From the IMG/VR virus record IMGVR_UViG_3300038701_001570, positions 1 through 40,541 of that record: DNA of 40,541 bases. One strand, 5' to 3'. The first letter of the stretch is position 1; every line of letters begins with the position of its first letter. The translations under genes were made by a program, and so were the position numbers. Below are positions 31,799-39,432 of the stretch, one piece after another. The notes under the pieces were generated by a model. It had not been told where the DNA came from. It searched no databases and worked only from the letters and a program-made list of their open reading frames with translations. Source of the stretch: a virus.

Positions 31799-32797
31799 CT
31801 AGTCCTCATGGGGGGCGTAAGTAATAACAATTGAACCTCCGCCATAATATCGAAAAGTTGATGAGTCTCTAAATCCAACAACGTAACTTCCAAGATTATT
31901 GTAAACTTCTGCTGGAAGATCAAAAGAAATTGAATTACTTGTTTTATTTAAATCAGCGTTAGCAATAATAGCTACATCAGTTTTTGAAGAAGACTCGATA
32001 ATACAAGTAATATCAATCGCAGTTAGATCATCTTCTACTGCAAATTCTGCGGTATTGTTGTTTTGTTTGACAATAAAAGACAATCTTGTTTTTATTTCAG
32101 CCACGGAGCCATATCCAGGTAAGTTGTAAGCAAGTTCAGTTGAAGGAACAAAAGTACCAACTGTGTCATCTACTTGAACATTTAATTTCACATGTTCTGG
32201 AAGAGGAACATAGCAACTGCCGGTTTCCCCATTTCCCATATCAACGTCGTAACGAACATCTTCGGGGTCAACATTAATACCAGAAGGTTCACCTTCAAGT
32301 GTACCTTCAAACTCTGTTCCTCCAGCACCATAAAAAACACCGTCTTCAACTTCTCCTACTTCTGGGAGAGTGACTGTTCCTGTTGTGGCATCTACATTGA
32401 CACCGTTGAGCACTTCACTAGCTAAAGGAACATAACAAGTTCCGGTGCTCCCGTCTCCTCTATCCACTCCAAATCTAACATCGGAAACATCCGCGTAAGT
32501 AACGCTACCTCCAGGAGGGTCAGGAACCGACGCAGAATAATCACCCATTGGAGGGTTATTAATCTTTTTAAATTCAATTGGATTGTTGAAATGAAAAACA
32601 ATATTGGAGTCACTATTGGTGATATCCAAAGCATCATACTCTTCAGAAAGATCAGTAGCTAATACTACAATGTAAGCATCCTCCAAATATAAAGCATTTA
32701 CATAGGTCAAAGCTTTTCCGAGTGTAGCCCATCCTGTTCCTTCTGTCAGACCATCATTGGAGTCATCACCATCGTCTGTGATGTATCGAACGTTCAT
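31799..32797 (-). CDS. modular tail fibre protein with tandem DVR-CYVPL repeats
   Basis: 332 aa. The N-terminus (MNVRYITDDGDDSNDGLTEG, then WATLGKAL) resembles the start of parallel beta-helix surface proteins. Two repeats follow at residues 106-142 and 180-216, sharing DVR(F/Y)xVDxGxGxTGxCYVPL and VxVDxTxGT. Residues about 232-332 form the fibre-end domain duplicated in the 153-aa protein at 27314-27775. It probably forms a trimeric side fibre. Composition is the AT-rich phage type, unlike the adhesin gene next to it. Confidence 0.65.
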   Translation of the reverse strand: MNVRYITDDGDDSNDGLTEGTGWATLGKALTYVNALYLEDAYIVVLATDLSEEYDALDITNSDSNIVFHFNNPIEFKKINNPPMGDYSASVPDPPGGSVTYADVSDVRFGVDRGDGSTGTCYVPLASEVLNGVNVDATTGTVTLPEVGEVEDGVFYGAGGTEFEGTLEGEPSGINVDPEDVRYDVDMGNGETGSCYVPLPEHVKLNVQVDDTVGTFVPSTELAYNLPGYGSVAEIKTRLSFIVKQNNNTAEFAVEDDLTAIDITCIIESSSKTDVAIIANADLNKTSNSISFDLPAEVYNNLGSYVVGFRDSSTFRYYGGGSIVITYAPHED

Positions 32798-32814
32798 TGT
32801 TGTTGTACCTATGT

Positions 32815-32842
32815 AGAAAAGCCCCTAGCGAACTAAGGGCTA
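32815..32842 (-). terminator. rho-independent terminator with UUCG loop
   Basis: On the minus strand AGCCCTTAG-TTCG-CTAGGGGCT (32820-32841) is a 9-bp stem (one T-G pair) capped by the very stable UUCG tetraloop, followed by TTTTC. It lies 16 bases after the stop of the holin-like gene and separates the lysis/envelope cassette from the fibre genes. Confidence 0.9.
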
Positions 32843-32857
32843 AAAACAAATAAATGT

Positions 32858-33268
32858 TTACTCGTCTCTTAACTCGAACTGTGCTTTTTGCAAGTGAGTT
32901 GCGTCAGATTCACCTTTATTAATCGAATGAATAGCATTGATTGTATGAAGGAGAACCCTACCATGTTTAGTTTGTCTGTCTCGAACATCTTTAATGGTTT
33001 CGCATAAATTTTCAAGTATGCCTGCCATTTTATTGTTCGACTCTGCGATTAACCGAAGTTGCTCGCTATCTGTTAAATCTTTGGTGCGTTGAAATTCATC
33101 TCGTTTGTCTTGGCGTTCATCTTCTTTGTTCTGGCGTACTTCCCATCTCCAGATAACAAAGGCAACTAACCCTAACCCTACAAGAATAACAACTAAAGAT
33201 TCGCTCCGTCCTTCGGTAGCTTTTGTCAGTGCCTCGACACCTTGAACGGGATCAATCGATGAGAGCAT
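32858..33268 (-). CDS. holin-like membrane protein with charged C-terminus
   Basis: 136 aa from the ATG at 33268; a GTG at 33271 would add one residue. One membrane segment is at about residues 25-41 (SLVVILVGLGLVAFVIW), followed by a highly charged helix (RWEVRQNKEDERQDKRDEFQ) and coiled-coil-like C-terminus, the layout of one-segment holins and spanin-like proteins. It ends the membrane-protein cassette before a strong terminator. A holin role is inferred from form and context only. Confidence 0.55.
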   Translation of the reverse strand: MLSSIDPVQGVEALTKATEGRSESLVVILVGLGLVAFVIWRWEVRQNKEDERQDKRDEFQRTKDLTDSEQLRLIAESNNKMAGILENLCETIKDVRDRQTKHGRVLLHTINAIHSINKGESDATHLQKAQFELRDE

Positions 33269-33584
33269 CACTTACCCTTGTTGTTTTCATGTCGAAATCT
33301 TCACTGATTGGCAACTCCAAAATTAGAAAACGTTCTTCGACTAAACTCATCCACTTCTGTCGAGCGAAAAAAACGGTGTGTTGTTTTTCGATCATTGTTT
33401 CTAATCTGTCCTCCATTAAATGAAGGTCAGCAGTAGTCTGTTGGAGTTTACTCGTTTGTTCGATTAGTAATCGTCGTTGCTTTTTATCTTCTTGATAGAT
33501 GTAAACGAAGACAAAAAAGAAAACCCCTAGAACCAAATAGTTAAGGGGCTTTCTCTGAGCCTTTCGCCTTTGGCTAGAGGTCAT
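33252..33584 (-). CDS. single-span membrane protein with coiled coil (inner-membrane spanin-like)
   Basis: 110 aa. A short basic N-terminus, membrane segment at about residues 15-29 (NYLVLGVFFFVFVYIY), then a long helical coiled-coil stretch (LLIEQTSKLQQTTADLHLME). This N-in, C-out type II form with periplasmic coiled coil is that of inner-membrane spanins, but holin accessory proteins also look like this. It starts in an ATGA overlap with the thioredoxin-like gene. A terminator-like hairpin is embedded in codons about 12-22. Confidence 0.55.
   Translation of the reverse strand: MTSSQRRKAQRKPLNYLVLGVFFFVFVYIYQEDKKQRRLLIEQTSKLQQTTADLHLMEDRLETMIEKQHTVFFARQKWMSLVEERFLILELPISEDFDMKTTRVSDALID
33514..33548 (-). 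terminator. terminator-like hairpin inside the start of the spanin-like gene
   Basis: CCCCT (33524-33528) pairs with AGGGG (33544-33548), extended inside by AAC/GTT, and on the minus strand is followed by TTTTCTTTTTT. It encodes residues KPLNYLVLGVFFFV. If active it would end most transcripts of the upstream genes and reduce expression of the two downstream membrane proteins. Confidence 0.45.
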
Positions 33585-34210
33585 TTGGCTAACCGTGCAA
33601 GAGACTCAGCGGAAGTAGCAGTGGTGTACCCAGTCATTGGTTGAAGACAGGTACCATCCACTTTACACACAATGAAGTAAGGAACCGTAGAGCCTCCCGA
33701 GCTTGGAACGATTTCTACATCAACACCCATAGCAAGCAATTTGGGCATCTCAACCGCTTTCCATCTTTCACATGGTGGGCAAACTCTCCCTGCGGGCATT
33801 GTATACATTGTAACCTTCGGCTTAACTGAAACAGTATCAGGAACAATAACTGTTTTGTTTTTTGTCTCAGCCTTTGGTGCTTCATTCAGCATTTCTTTCA
33901 TCTTGCCCAATAAAACTTTATTGTTTTGTTCGAGCATTTCTTGAATACTGTCATGAATCTTTGCCATGGTTACTTCTGACTTCGTTTCCCATGACCCTTC
34001 CAATCCTTCCCTGGGGGGTGAAGCGTTTTTCTCAAGCTGGTCAGCCATAGCCAACAGCTTAGCATTGATTTCCCGCATTTCATTGAATAGTTGTTCAATG
34101 TCTTGGGATGGCGAGTTTGATGTTTTCTTCTCCCATTGTGCGTAAGTTGGTGATGACAACATTATCACGAGAAAGAAAAACAATAACCCTTTTCTTAAAT
34201 AACCAAACAT
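33581..34210 (-). CDS. exported thioredoxin-like protein with CPPC motif
   Basis: 209 aa. A signal peptide ends at about residue 24 (SSPTYA). A helical region (about 35-115) precedes a thioredoxin-like domain with C144-P-P-C147 (MPAGRVCPPCERW) and the cis-proline loop STVPYFIV (P177). Two further cysteines (182, 188) may form another disulfide. It should act in the periplasm as a disulfide reductase or oxidase. In this cassette it could control a disulfide-regulated lysis protein or the cysteine protease at 34608. A CCTCCCAG-like variant occurs as SPPREG near 34010. Confidence 0.75.
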   Translation of the reverse strand: MFGYLRKGLLFFFLVIMLSSPTYAQWEKKTSNSPSQDIEQLFNEMREINAKLLAMADQLEKNASPPREGLEGSWETKSEVTMAKIHDSIQEMLEQNNKVLLGKMKEMLNEAPKAETKNKTVIVPDTVSVKPKVTMYTMPAGRVCPPCERWKAVEMPKLLAMGVDVEIVPSSGGSTVPYFIVCKVDGTCLQPMTGYTTATSAESLARLAK

Positions 34211-34222
34211 GTGAGTCTCCTT

Positions 34223-34606
34223 TTACTCAGCGGTGATTGCTCGAAGTCGTCGTTTAAGATCAACGAGTTCATAAAGCTTCTTTTGGTTCTCTTGGGAACC
34301 TGAAGTAGTTTCTTGGACATGCTCTAGACGAACAATCATTGCATCGATGATAGGATCAACGCTGTTGTCCCCTGGTGCCCAATTAATTGTAAAAGAGTCG
34401 TAATAGGCACTCCCACCTAAGTCCTCTCCCTTTACGTTCTTTAGGTTAGTAGACCCAAAGTTATCGGTAGGAGGGAGAGGATTGTAAGGCGATGGGCCTA
34501 AACCTCCAAGTCCTTCTTTCTCCATCGTTTTCTCCTGACATCCAAGGATGAGTACAAGAATTGTGACGATGATTGAAAAAATAAATAAAGGTTTTAGAGC
34601 CTTCAT
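34223..34606 (-). CDS. lipoprotein, possible outer-membrane spanin
   Basis: 127 aa from the ATG at 34606, one base after the previous stop; a longer in-frame start lies inside the upstream gene. The signal peptide ends with the lipobox I-L-G-C23. The mature part has Gly/Pro-rich sequence (GLGGLGPSPYNPLPP), an acidic beta-like middle and a helical C-terminus (QKKLYELVDLKRRLRAI). Size and location beside single-span coiled-coil proteins would fit an o-spanin, though it is longer than most. Confidence 0.65.
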   Translation of the reverse strand: MKALKPLFIFSIIVTILVLILGCQEKTMEKEGLGGLGPSPYNPLPPTDNFGSTNLKNVKGEDLGGSAYYDSFTINWAPGDNSVDPIIDAMIVRLEHVQETTSGSQENQKKLYELVDLKRRLRAITAE

Positions 34607-34607
34607 A

Positions 34608-35426
34608 TCATGCAGCCGTAGCAAGAGTTGCAGATTCGAGAGAGAATGCTTCGTGAGCGGTAGCACGATCCAAAGACAACAAGCCTAGACCATTCTCGCC
34701 CCACCCTTCTCCCCAGGAGTTTGCGATCAAGATCATGATTTCGCCATTGCGAAGAACCACGTCAAGAGCGTAGACCAAGTGCCCCCACCACATCAAACCC
34801 AAGGTAACTGGGTTGTTGTAGAAGAGAGAAGAAACAATGGCATCAATGTTTTGACGCGGTAGTTCTTCTACCTTGGTCAGTTTGTGAAGCATAGCGAACT
34901 TTCGCTGTTCTTCAGTATCGTGACTTCGCGAGTTGGATGCTTCAGGCCAACGGTCAACGGAACTACACCCGTATTTCGCAAACCCTTTAATGGCTTCTTC
35001 TGCCCAACCACCAACATCACGATAATTCTTAATCTTTGCCGCAGTAGATGCAGCAGAGAATTTAATTGTATTTAAGTTCATCCGTGCTCGCACGGTCATG
35101 AACCCTCCAATTGTTCCATAACACCAGCACCAAGGACGACGCTGTTGATTCAAGATAGGAACATTCTTGGCTTTCCAAATATGGTACAAGCCATTTTTGT
35201 TTCGTTCACGTTCTTCGATTCGCTCTTTCCATTCGGAACGAGGAACCATGGGAAGCGAGAACAATTGAGCAAAACCACCTACAGGGTTCTTTTCAAAATC
35301 ACGTCCATCAATGTATCCGCGAAGGTCATTGGTAGAAGAATCATTTTGAAAAGTCTTGTAGTTGAGGCTATTGATAACCTCCAACTTAGGCATTTGCTTT
35401 ACGCATTCGCTAGTTTGCATCGTCAT
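34608..35426 (-). CDS. papain-like (C1-type) cysteine protease
   Basis: 272 aa. The papain catalytic pattern is complete: N93-Q94-x5-C100-W101 (NQQRRPWCWCYG; papain NQGSCGSCWAF), a later W-G-H216-L-V-Y-A-L catalytic histidine, and N236-S-W-G-E-G-W-G with the catalytic asparagine. No signal peptide or prodomain-like inhibitor is evident; the first 85 residues could play that role. Phage C1 proteases are uncommon. It lies inside the membrane/lysis cassette, next to an exported redox protein and a lipoprotein, so it may attack envelope or host proteins. A head-maturation role is unlikely given the separate protease gene. Confidence 0.8.
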   Translation of the reverse strand: MTMQTSECVKQMPKLEVINSLNYKTFQNDSSTNDLRGYIDGRDFEKNPVGGFAQLFSLPMVPRSEWKERIEERERNKNGLYHIWKAKNVPILNQQRRPWCWCYGTIGGFMTVRARMNLNTIKFSAASTAAKIKNYRDVGGWAEEAIKGFAKYGCSSVDRWPEASNSRSHDTEEQRKFAMLHKLTKVEELPRQNIDAIVSSLFYNNPVTLGLMWWGHLVYALDVVLRNGEIMILIANSWGEGWGENGLGLLSLDRATAHEAFSLESATLATAA

Positions 35427-35953
35427 TTGTTTTCTTCCAAAAATTGAATGGTTCGGTCAACGTCTTCGCCAAGGCGAGAGGTTTGATAACCATCAGGGGT
35501 AACAATGCCAATGGCAGGTAAAGTAGGAACTTCTGATCGAATCCTTTCTTTAAGTTCCGAGAAGGGCGGAGGAATCATAAACTCTCCGGTATCTGGATGC
35601 GTTTGCGTCAAATCTTCTTCATGATCGATTTTCAACAAAGCTGCTCCACCTTCATACTTTGCACAATTTTTCTCTGCCCATTCAACTAATTTCGGTGAAG
35701 TGAAAATAGCTTGCTGGGAGGTAGAAAGTGTTTCTCGCTGTGCTGCGTTTTCCAGAATCAAGACATACGTTCCATCAACGTCTGGATTCGGGGGAGGAGA
35801 TGGACCCGGCGTAATGTCGCATCCAGGCCACAGTAAAAACAATAAAAGTAATCCCATTAGCAGGGCAACAATCCACCCTCCATAAGATTTTTCTTTTGGT
35901 GTTGGCGTCGTCAACCGTGGTAACGGCTGATACTGCTCAGTCAAATCATTCAT
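35423..35953 (-). CDS. single-span membrane protein with periplasmic thioredoxin-fold-like domain
   Basis: 176 aa. A short cytoplasmic N-terminus, one membrane segment at about 27-43 (IVALLMGLLLLFLLWPG), a Pro-rich linker (DITPGPSPPPNPDVDG), then a domain whose end (TLPAIGIVTPDGYQTSRLGE) resembles a thioredoxin fold with a cis-Pro loop but with no CxxC. It could be a partner of the CPPC protein two genes downstream. It is coupled to neighbours by overlaps of 4 and 8 bases. It contains an exact CTGGGAGG site (35714), coding Thr-Ser-Gln. Confidence 0.6.
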   Translation of the reverse strand: MNDLTEQYQPLPRLTTPTPKEKSYGGWIVALLMGLLLLFLLWPGCDITPGPSPPPNPDVDGTYVLILENAAQRETLSTSQQAIFTSPKLVEWAEKNCAKYEGGAALLKIDHEEDLTQTHPDTGEFMIPPPFSELKERIRSEVPTLPAIGIVTPDGYQTSRLGEDVDRTIQFLEENK

Positions 35954-36674
35954 TTGTAGTTACCTTCTTAACGGGAGTTTTCCGACGACGTGTAGCAGGC
36001 TTCTTTGTTGCTGCCAATTCTTTTTGGAGTTCAAGAATAGTATTTTGCATCTTCTCCATCGTCATTGGTTCTAGGGGAGTAGGGGGAACAAATCCTACGT
36101 GATCTGCAAGTTCATTGATTTTATCGTTAAGCAAGGTTAATTCTTTTTTAACCCTTTCCCCGCTTGCTGCTCGACTGATCCTTGCATTCAATTCTTGAAG
36201 CTGACCTTCCAATGTAGTCGGCTGAGCTTTCTGAACCCTAGCTACTTCAGAAGCAACTTGGGAACCAATCTGTTCCTCCATGTTCTTTTGAACTAAAGCA
36301 ATTTGCTCGTTCTCTACTCTTCTTGTTTGTGACCAATCAGCGATTAACTGATAAACCATTGTTAAGATAGAGATAATCCCAGAGTAGAACGCTAGGACCA
36401 CAGAACCAACAAGCCAACTCAATCCAGAGACAACTTGAAAAAACAAATAAACCCCGGACTCCATTCCTCCCGATTGGCATTCACCACGGGAAACGTTTGG
36501 ATTCATTGAACAATACTTATTCAACATGATGTCTCGGAGAGCACCAGTAAAAAACAAGTAAGTCAAAAGAATAATGGTTCCAAGACCAATGAGAGTTTTC
36601 AGCGAGTCCTTTCGCGAAACTGTAATTTCAACACCACCACGATAAGTGTTAATGTTTTCAGTAGTGACTGTCAT
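35946..36674 (-). CDS. two-span membrane protein with coiled coil and basic tail
   Basis: 242 aa. Two membrane segments are at about residues 27-45 (LIGLGTIILLTYLFFTGAL) and 76-110 (VYLFFQVVSGLSWLVGSVVL and onward), with a Cys-containing periplasmic loop between them (C56, C66). The C-terminus is a long coiled coil ending in a basic Lys/Arg/Thr-rich tail (KKPATRRRKTPVKKVT). It follows the terminase gene with a 4-base overlap. A holin or other envelope function is possible. No family recognised. Confidence 0.6.
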   Translation of the reverse strand: MTVTTENINTYRGGVEITVSRKDSLKTLIGLGTIILLTYLFFTGALRDIMLNKYCSMNPNVSRGECQSGGMESGVYLFFQVVSGLSWLVGSVVLAFYSGIISILTMVYQLIADWSQTRRVENEQIALVQKNMEEQIGSQVASEVARVQKAQPTTLEGQLQELNARISRAASGERVKKELTLLNDKINELADHVGFVPPTPLEPMTMEKMQNTILELQKELAATKKPATRRRKTPVKKVTTNE

Positions 36675-38293
36675 GCGTAACCTCGATACCCGCTTAGAGG
36701 GCTGTATAGGGGGGAGTGACGTATCGACTGATACGGTAATATTGGAGATGGCACCGACATAACCGTCAAGGTCTTTTCTCGATGCTCCATAGCATTTTCG
36801 CCTAGAACTTCATCCAAAGGACCAATTTCTGTCGCTGCATCCGACAAAGTGTCGATGATATCATCGGTTTCATTTGGCATCCCTGTCCATCCGAATACCT
36901 CATCTTCGGCTTCATTGATCCACGGAGCGTTATGCGGGAAGTAAACTTTCCCTGCGTCCATCAAGAGTTGAGCCGCGATGCTGTTCTCTAGCTTGTCTGT
37001 TCCTTTCTTGTTCGCTTTAACTGGAACACCCAAGTCTCGAACATACTGAGAAGGACCAAGCCCAACTCCATTTGTCTCCATCTTAAAATAGATACTGGGA
37101 AAAGGCTCGACCCATTTGGTGTACATCGCTACCACTTCAGTAACCACCTTTGGTATCTCTTCTCGGAATCGTTTCATATCCAACCAGAATAAATCTTTAT
37201 TCTCTGTTACACCCCAGATAGAGATGACAGTGTAAGACGGAGAACGATTAGCGACTTTTTGATCGATGATACCTTTTTTAGTTGTTCCCGCAGGGTCAAC
37301 AGTAGCAAAAACCTTTTTAAAGTTACTAAGTGGATAAACGACTGGTCCCAATTTATAACTGGTCGGGAACAAGTCGTAGTAGCGGACGTTCTGTCGCTTG
37401 AACCTCGTATCAATTCGTGCTTCCCAGTTACCATCACGCAGAGCTGATTTCATTTCAGGTGCGAGGTTGGTCAACAACTGGTCATAATCCTTTTGATCCA
37501 AGTACGGGTTATCTTCCAAGAAGCTAGGAATAAATTCCCGTGTTGGGTGCGTAGACACGAAGGGAACTTTAATTCCTTTCATGATTGCATCAATTGCATC
37601 TCGCTTATCTGGATACAATTTAGGGTCTGGAACAATAGAGAAATACTTTTTAATCCATGATCCGCCTTGTCCCCCAGGGTTGCTAGCTGCAAGCATTCGA
37701 ACAGGAGTTCTCTTCTTTAATTGACATTCTTGGCAATCATCTAAATAAATAGCGTTACCTTGTTTGTCTTTCCCATGCGTAGAACAAACCGTTTTTCGAA
37801 GTCGAGTCAGCAACCATTCGTAATCATTAGATCGTTCCCAGTGAGATAGCTCATCAAAACATACCGTTTGATACTCTGCCGACTGGTATCGATCAGAAGC
37901 GTTTGCATCCCCAGAATAACCAAAGCAAAGCTTGGCATCATTGCCTCGACTTCCATCAGGATTAAACGTTTTAAAGTGATAGGCATGTTCACTAGGAACA
38001 TACCGGACAGGCCCGCCACGTACTGTGTATTTACGCAGCCATGCACGGGCACGGTCCAGCAATGCACCCGGTTGCTTCAAGTCAGACAGTTGGCGACGAA
38101 AAATGATACTGGCATACCCAGGAACATCCATGTACTGCAAACCTGCCATTAAAAGCAAGTCCGATTTCCCCCCTCCCAGAGCACCACCGAAGAAAACTTC
38201 TTTTGTTGTTTCTGCGGCTTTCAACGCAGCAAGCTGACGCTGTGTAGGTTTGTGAGGAATGAACGGATGCCATTTAATTTTTGTCTTCGCCAT
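36671..38293 (-). CDS. terminase large subunit
   Basis: 540 aa from the ATG at 38293; an upstream TTG would extend into the preceding gene. The ATPase half has Walker A GGALGGGKS (36-44), Walker B VCFDE (D147, E148) and the ASNPGG coupling motif (203-208). The nuclease half shows the RNase H-fold acids D333 (VDPAG), E406 (METNG) and a late D in TDDIIDTLSDA. A CxxC pair (187/190) is unusual. It powers DNA packaging into the prohead. The Walker A codons contain the only reverse-orientation copy of CTGGGAGG, explained by GGGK. A small-subunit gene was not recognised. Confidence 0.92.
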   Translation of the reverse strand: MAKTKIKWHPFIPHKPTQRQLAALKAAETTKEVFFGGALGGGKSDLLLMAGLQYMDVPGYASIIFRRQLSDLKQPGALLDRARAWLRKYTVRGGPVRYVPSEHAYHFKTFNPDGSRGNDAKLCFGYSGDANASDRYQSAEYQTVCFDELSHWERSNDYEWLLTRLRKTVCSTHGKDKQGNAIYLDDCQECQLKKRTPVRMLAASNPGGQGGSWIKKYFSIVPDPKLYPDKRDAIDAIMKGIKVPFVSTHPTREFIPSFLEDNPYLDQKDYDQLLTNLAPEMKSALRDGNWEARIDTRFKRQNVRYYDLFPTSYKLGPVVYPLSNFKKVFATVDPAGTTKKGIIDQKVANRSPSYTVISIWGVTENKDLFWLDMKRFREEIPKVVTEVVAMYTKWVEPFPSIYFKMETNGVGLGPSQYVRDLGVPVKANKKGTDKLENSIAAQLLMDAGKVYFPHNAPWINEAEDEVFGWTGMPNETDDIIDTLSDAATEIGPLDEVLGENAMEHREKTLTVMSVPSPILPYQSIRHSPLYSPLSGYRGYA

Positions 38294-38297
38294 GATC

Positions 38298-38642
38298 TTA
38301 TCCAAGGTAACCGGGAGTCGTAGGTACGAACGCTTTTGGTGATCGCACGTAATTATTAACAAACCATTCCCAAGCAAGCTTCAATGCCCACTTAATCAAA
38401 ATGCTGAGCATGATAGAAAGTATGATACTTTTGTATCCAGCATCTTGCAGATACTTAGTGTACTTGGGGACAAGACGACGTTTCAATGCAGTACGCATAT
38501 CCTTCCAGTAATTTGCTTTTACCTTTTTAGCAATTTTGCCAAGAGATTCAGCGTGAAAGAAATTTGCACTGTGCATCAAATTGTCGTATTCGCCTTGCAG
38601 GATACTACGAGCACCCCGTTTTGTTTCAAGAGAAATAACCAT
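38298..38642 (-). CDS. hypothetical protein with C-terminal hydrophobic helix
   Basis: 114 aa. The N-terminal 70 residues are helical and basic (LGKIAKKVKANYWKDMRTAL). Residues about 74-96 are hydrophobic (ILSIMLSILIKWALKLAWEW), so it may be membrane-anchored. Not recognised. It is one base from the exported gene upstream and 4 bases from the terminase start. A 13-bp palindrome identical to the promoter element's first box occurs at 38418-38430, within codons for KSIILSI. Confidence 0.6.
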   Translation of the reverse strand: MVISLETKRGARSILQGEYDNLMHSANFFHAESLGKIAKKVKANYWKDMRTALKRRLVPKYTKYLQDAGYKSIILSIMLSILIKWALKLAWEWFVNNYVRSPKAFVPTTPGYLG

Positions 38643-39049
38643 TATCCACCATTTCCAATAAAGGGACCATCTTGTGATTTTAAATACTCTTCTTGTGCTT
38701 CTACCAATGGGTCTTTGTGGTAGTGCTCCTTCTCCCGCATCTTTTGATGGTACAGGTGATCGTCAGGATACGTGTAACCCTGTGGGTGTCCGTCCATAGG
38801 CCAGTTTGGAATAGGATCAGGTACCGGAAGCATCTGAGATAGAGGATCATCTGCAATTGCGTCAGGTTCCTCGCATGTTACTGCTTGGCGGATTGCCCGA
38901 ACCTCCTTTAATATTTCTTTCAGAATCTCTTTCTTGGACTCTGCGTCAGTATGCAACGTGGTTGCAGTGACATTTTCTGGGAGGGTAAGCGTTGCCAACC
39001 CTATCAACATCCCCAGCACGAACAGTGCGAACTTTTGTTTGTAATTCAT
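38642..39049 (-). CDS. exported acidic protein with EPDAIADDP motif
   Basis: 135 aa. A signal peptide or N-terminal anchor (KFALFVLGMLIGLATLTLPE), a helical stretch (EILKEILKEVRAIRQAV), then C-E-EPDAIADDP followed by a Pro/His/Tyr-rich tail (NWPMDGHPQGYTYPDDHLYH). The nine-residue EPDAIADDP string recurs at the end of the neighbouring 128-aa protein, though the rest is unrelated. It has an exact CTGGGAGG site at 38977-38984, in LPEN. Function unknown. Confidence 0.65.
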   Translation of the reverse strand: MNYKQKFALFVLGMLIGLATLTLPENVTATTLHTDAESKKEILKEILKEVRAIRQAVTCEEPDAIADDPLSQMLPVPDPIPNWPMDGHPQGYTYPDDHLYHQKMREKEHYHKDPLVEAQEEYLKSQDGPFIGNGG

Positions 39050-39432
39050 TCTGGTATTACTTTCATTGAAGGGTCGTCTGCAATCGCATCTGGCTCAAAC
39101 CCGGCGATTCGAGTATTGAGGATGCCAAGATATGCGGTCATGTAATACCGCTGGTTCCAAAGAAGGGTTTTTTCTTTCTGGGAGAGGGAGGTGAACGTTT
39201 CATTGTTCTTGATGAACTCATCTAAGGCTTTCACGCGAGGACTAAGTTCGTCACGTTCTTTGATTACTCGTTCTTGAAACGTAGTTTCCTCTGGAGCGTT
39301 AATCTCCCTAGCAATGTGAACAGAGAGGTCATTTTGAATTGGGGTTCCTTCAAGCAGCTTTACCCACTTGGCGTTGTGCTCTAGTGATGCCCAATTTCGC
39401 CAACCTTTTAATACTTTTTGATAAGTCTTCAT
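39046..39432 (-). CDS. crAss001_48-like helical protein with EPDAIADDP tail
   Basis: 128 aa. Residues about 60-112 match the helical pair pattern of the crAss001_48-related family: ERDELSPRVKALDEFIKNNE, then F-x2-L, LL-W-NQ and YLGILNTRIAGF. This family is common in phages; its role is unknown to me. The C-terminus ends with FEPDAIADDPSMKVIPE, sharing EPDAIADDP with the next gene. It overlaps both neighbours by 4 bases. Confidence 0.65.
   Translation of the reverse strand: MKTYQKVLKGWRNWASLEHNAKWVKLLEGTPIQNDLSVHIAREINAPEETTFQERVIKERDELSPRVKALDEFIKNNETFTSLSQKEKTLLWNQRYYMTAYLGILNTRIAGFEPDAIADDPSMKVIPE

Noticed and set aside
1215-39185. Pyrimidine-tract-CAG on the coding strand read as splice acceptor sites
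   Set aside because: The coding-strand form (CCCTCCCAG) mimics a 3' splice site, but all copies lie in intact open frames with no matching donor sites, and the organism is a phage of bacteria.
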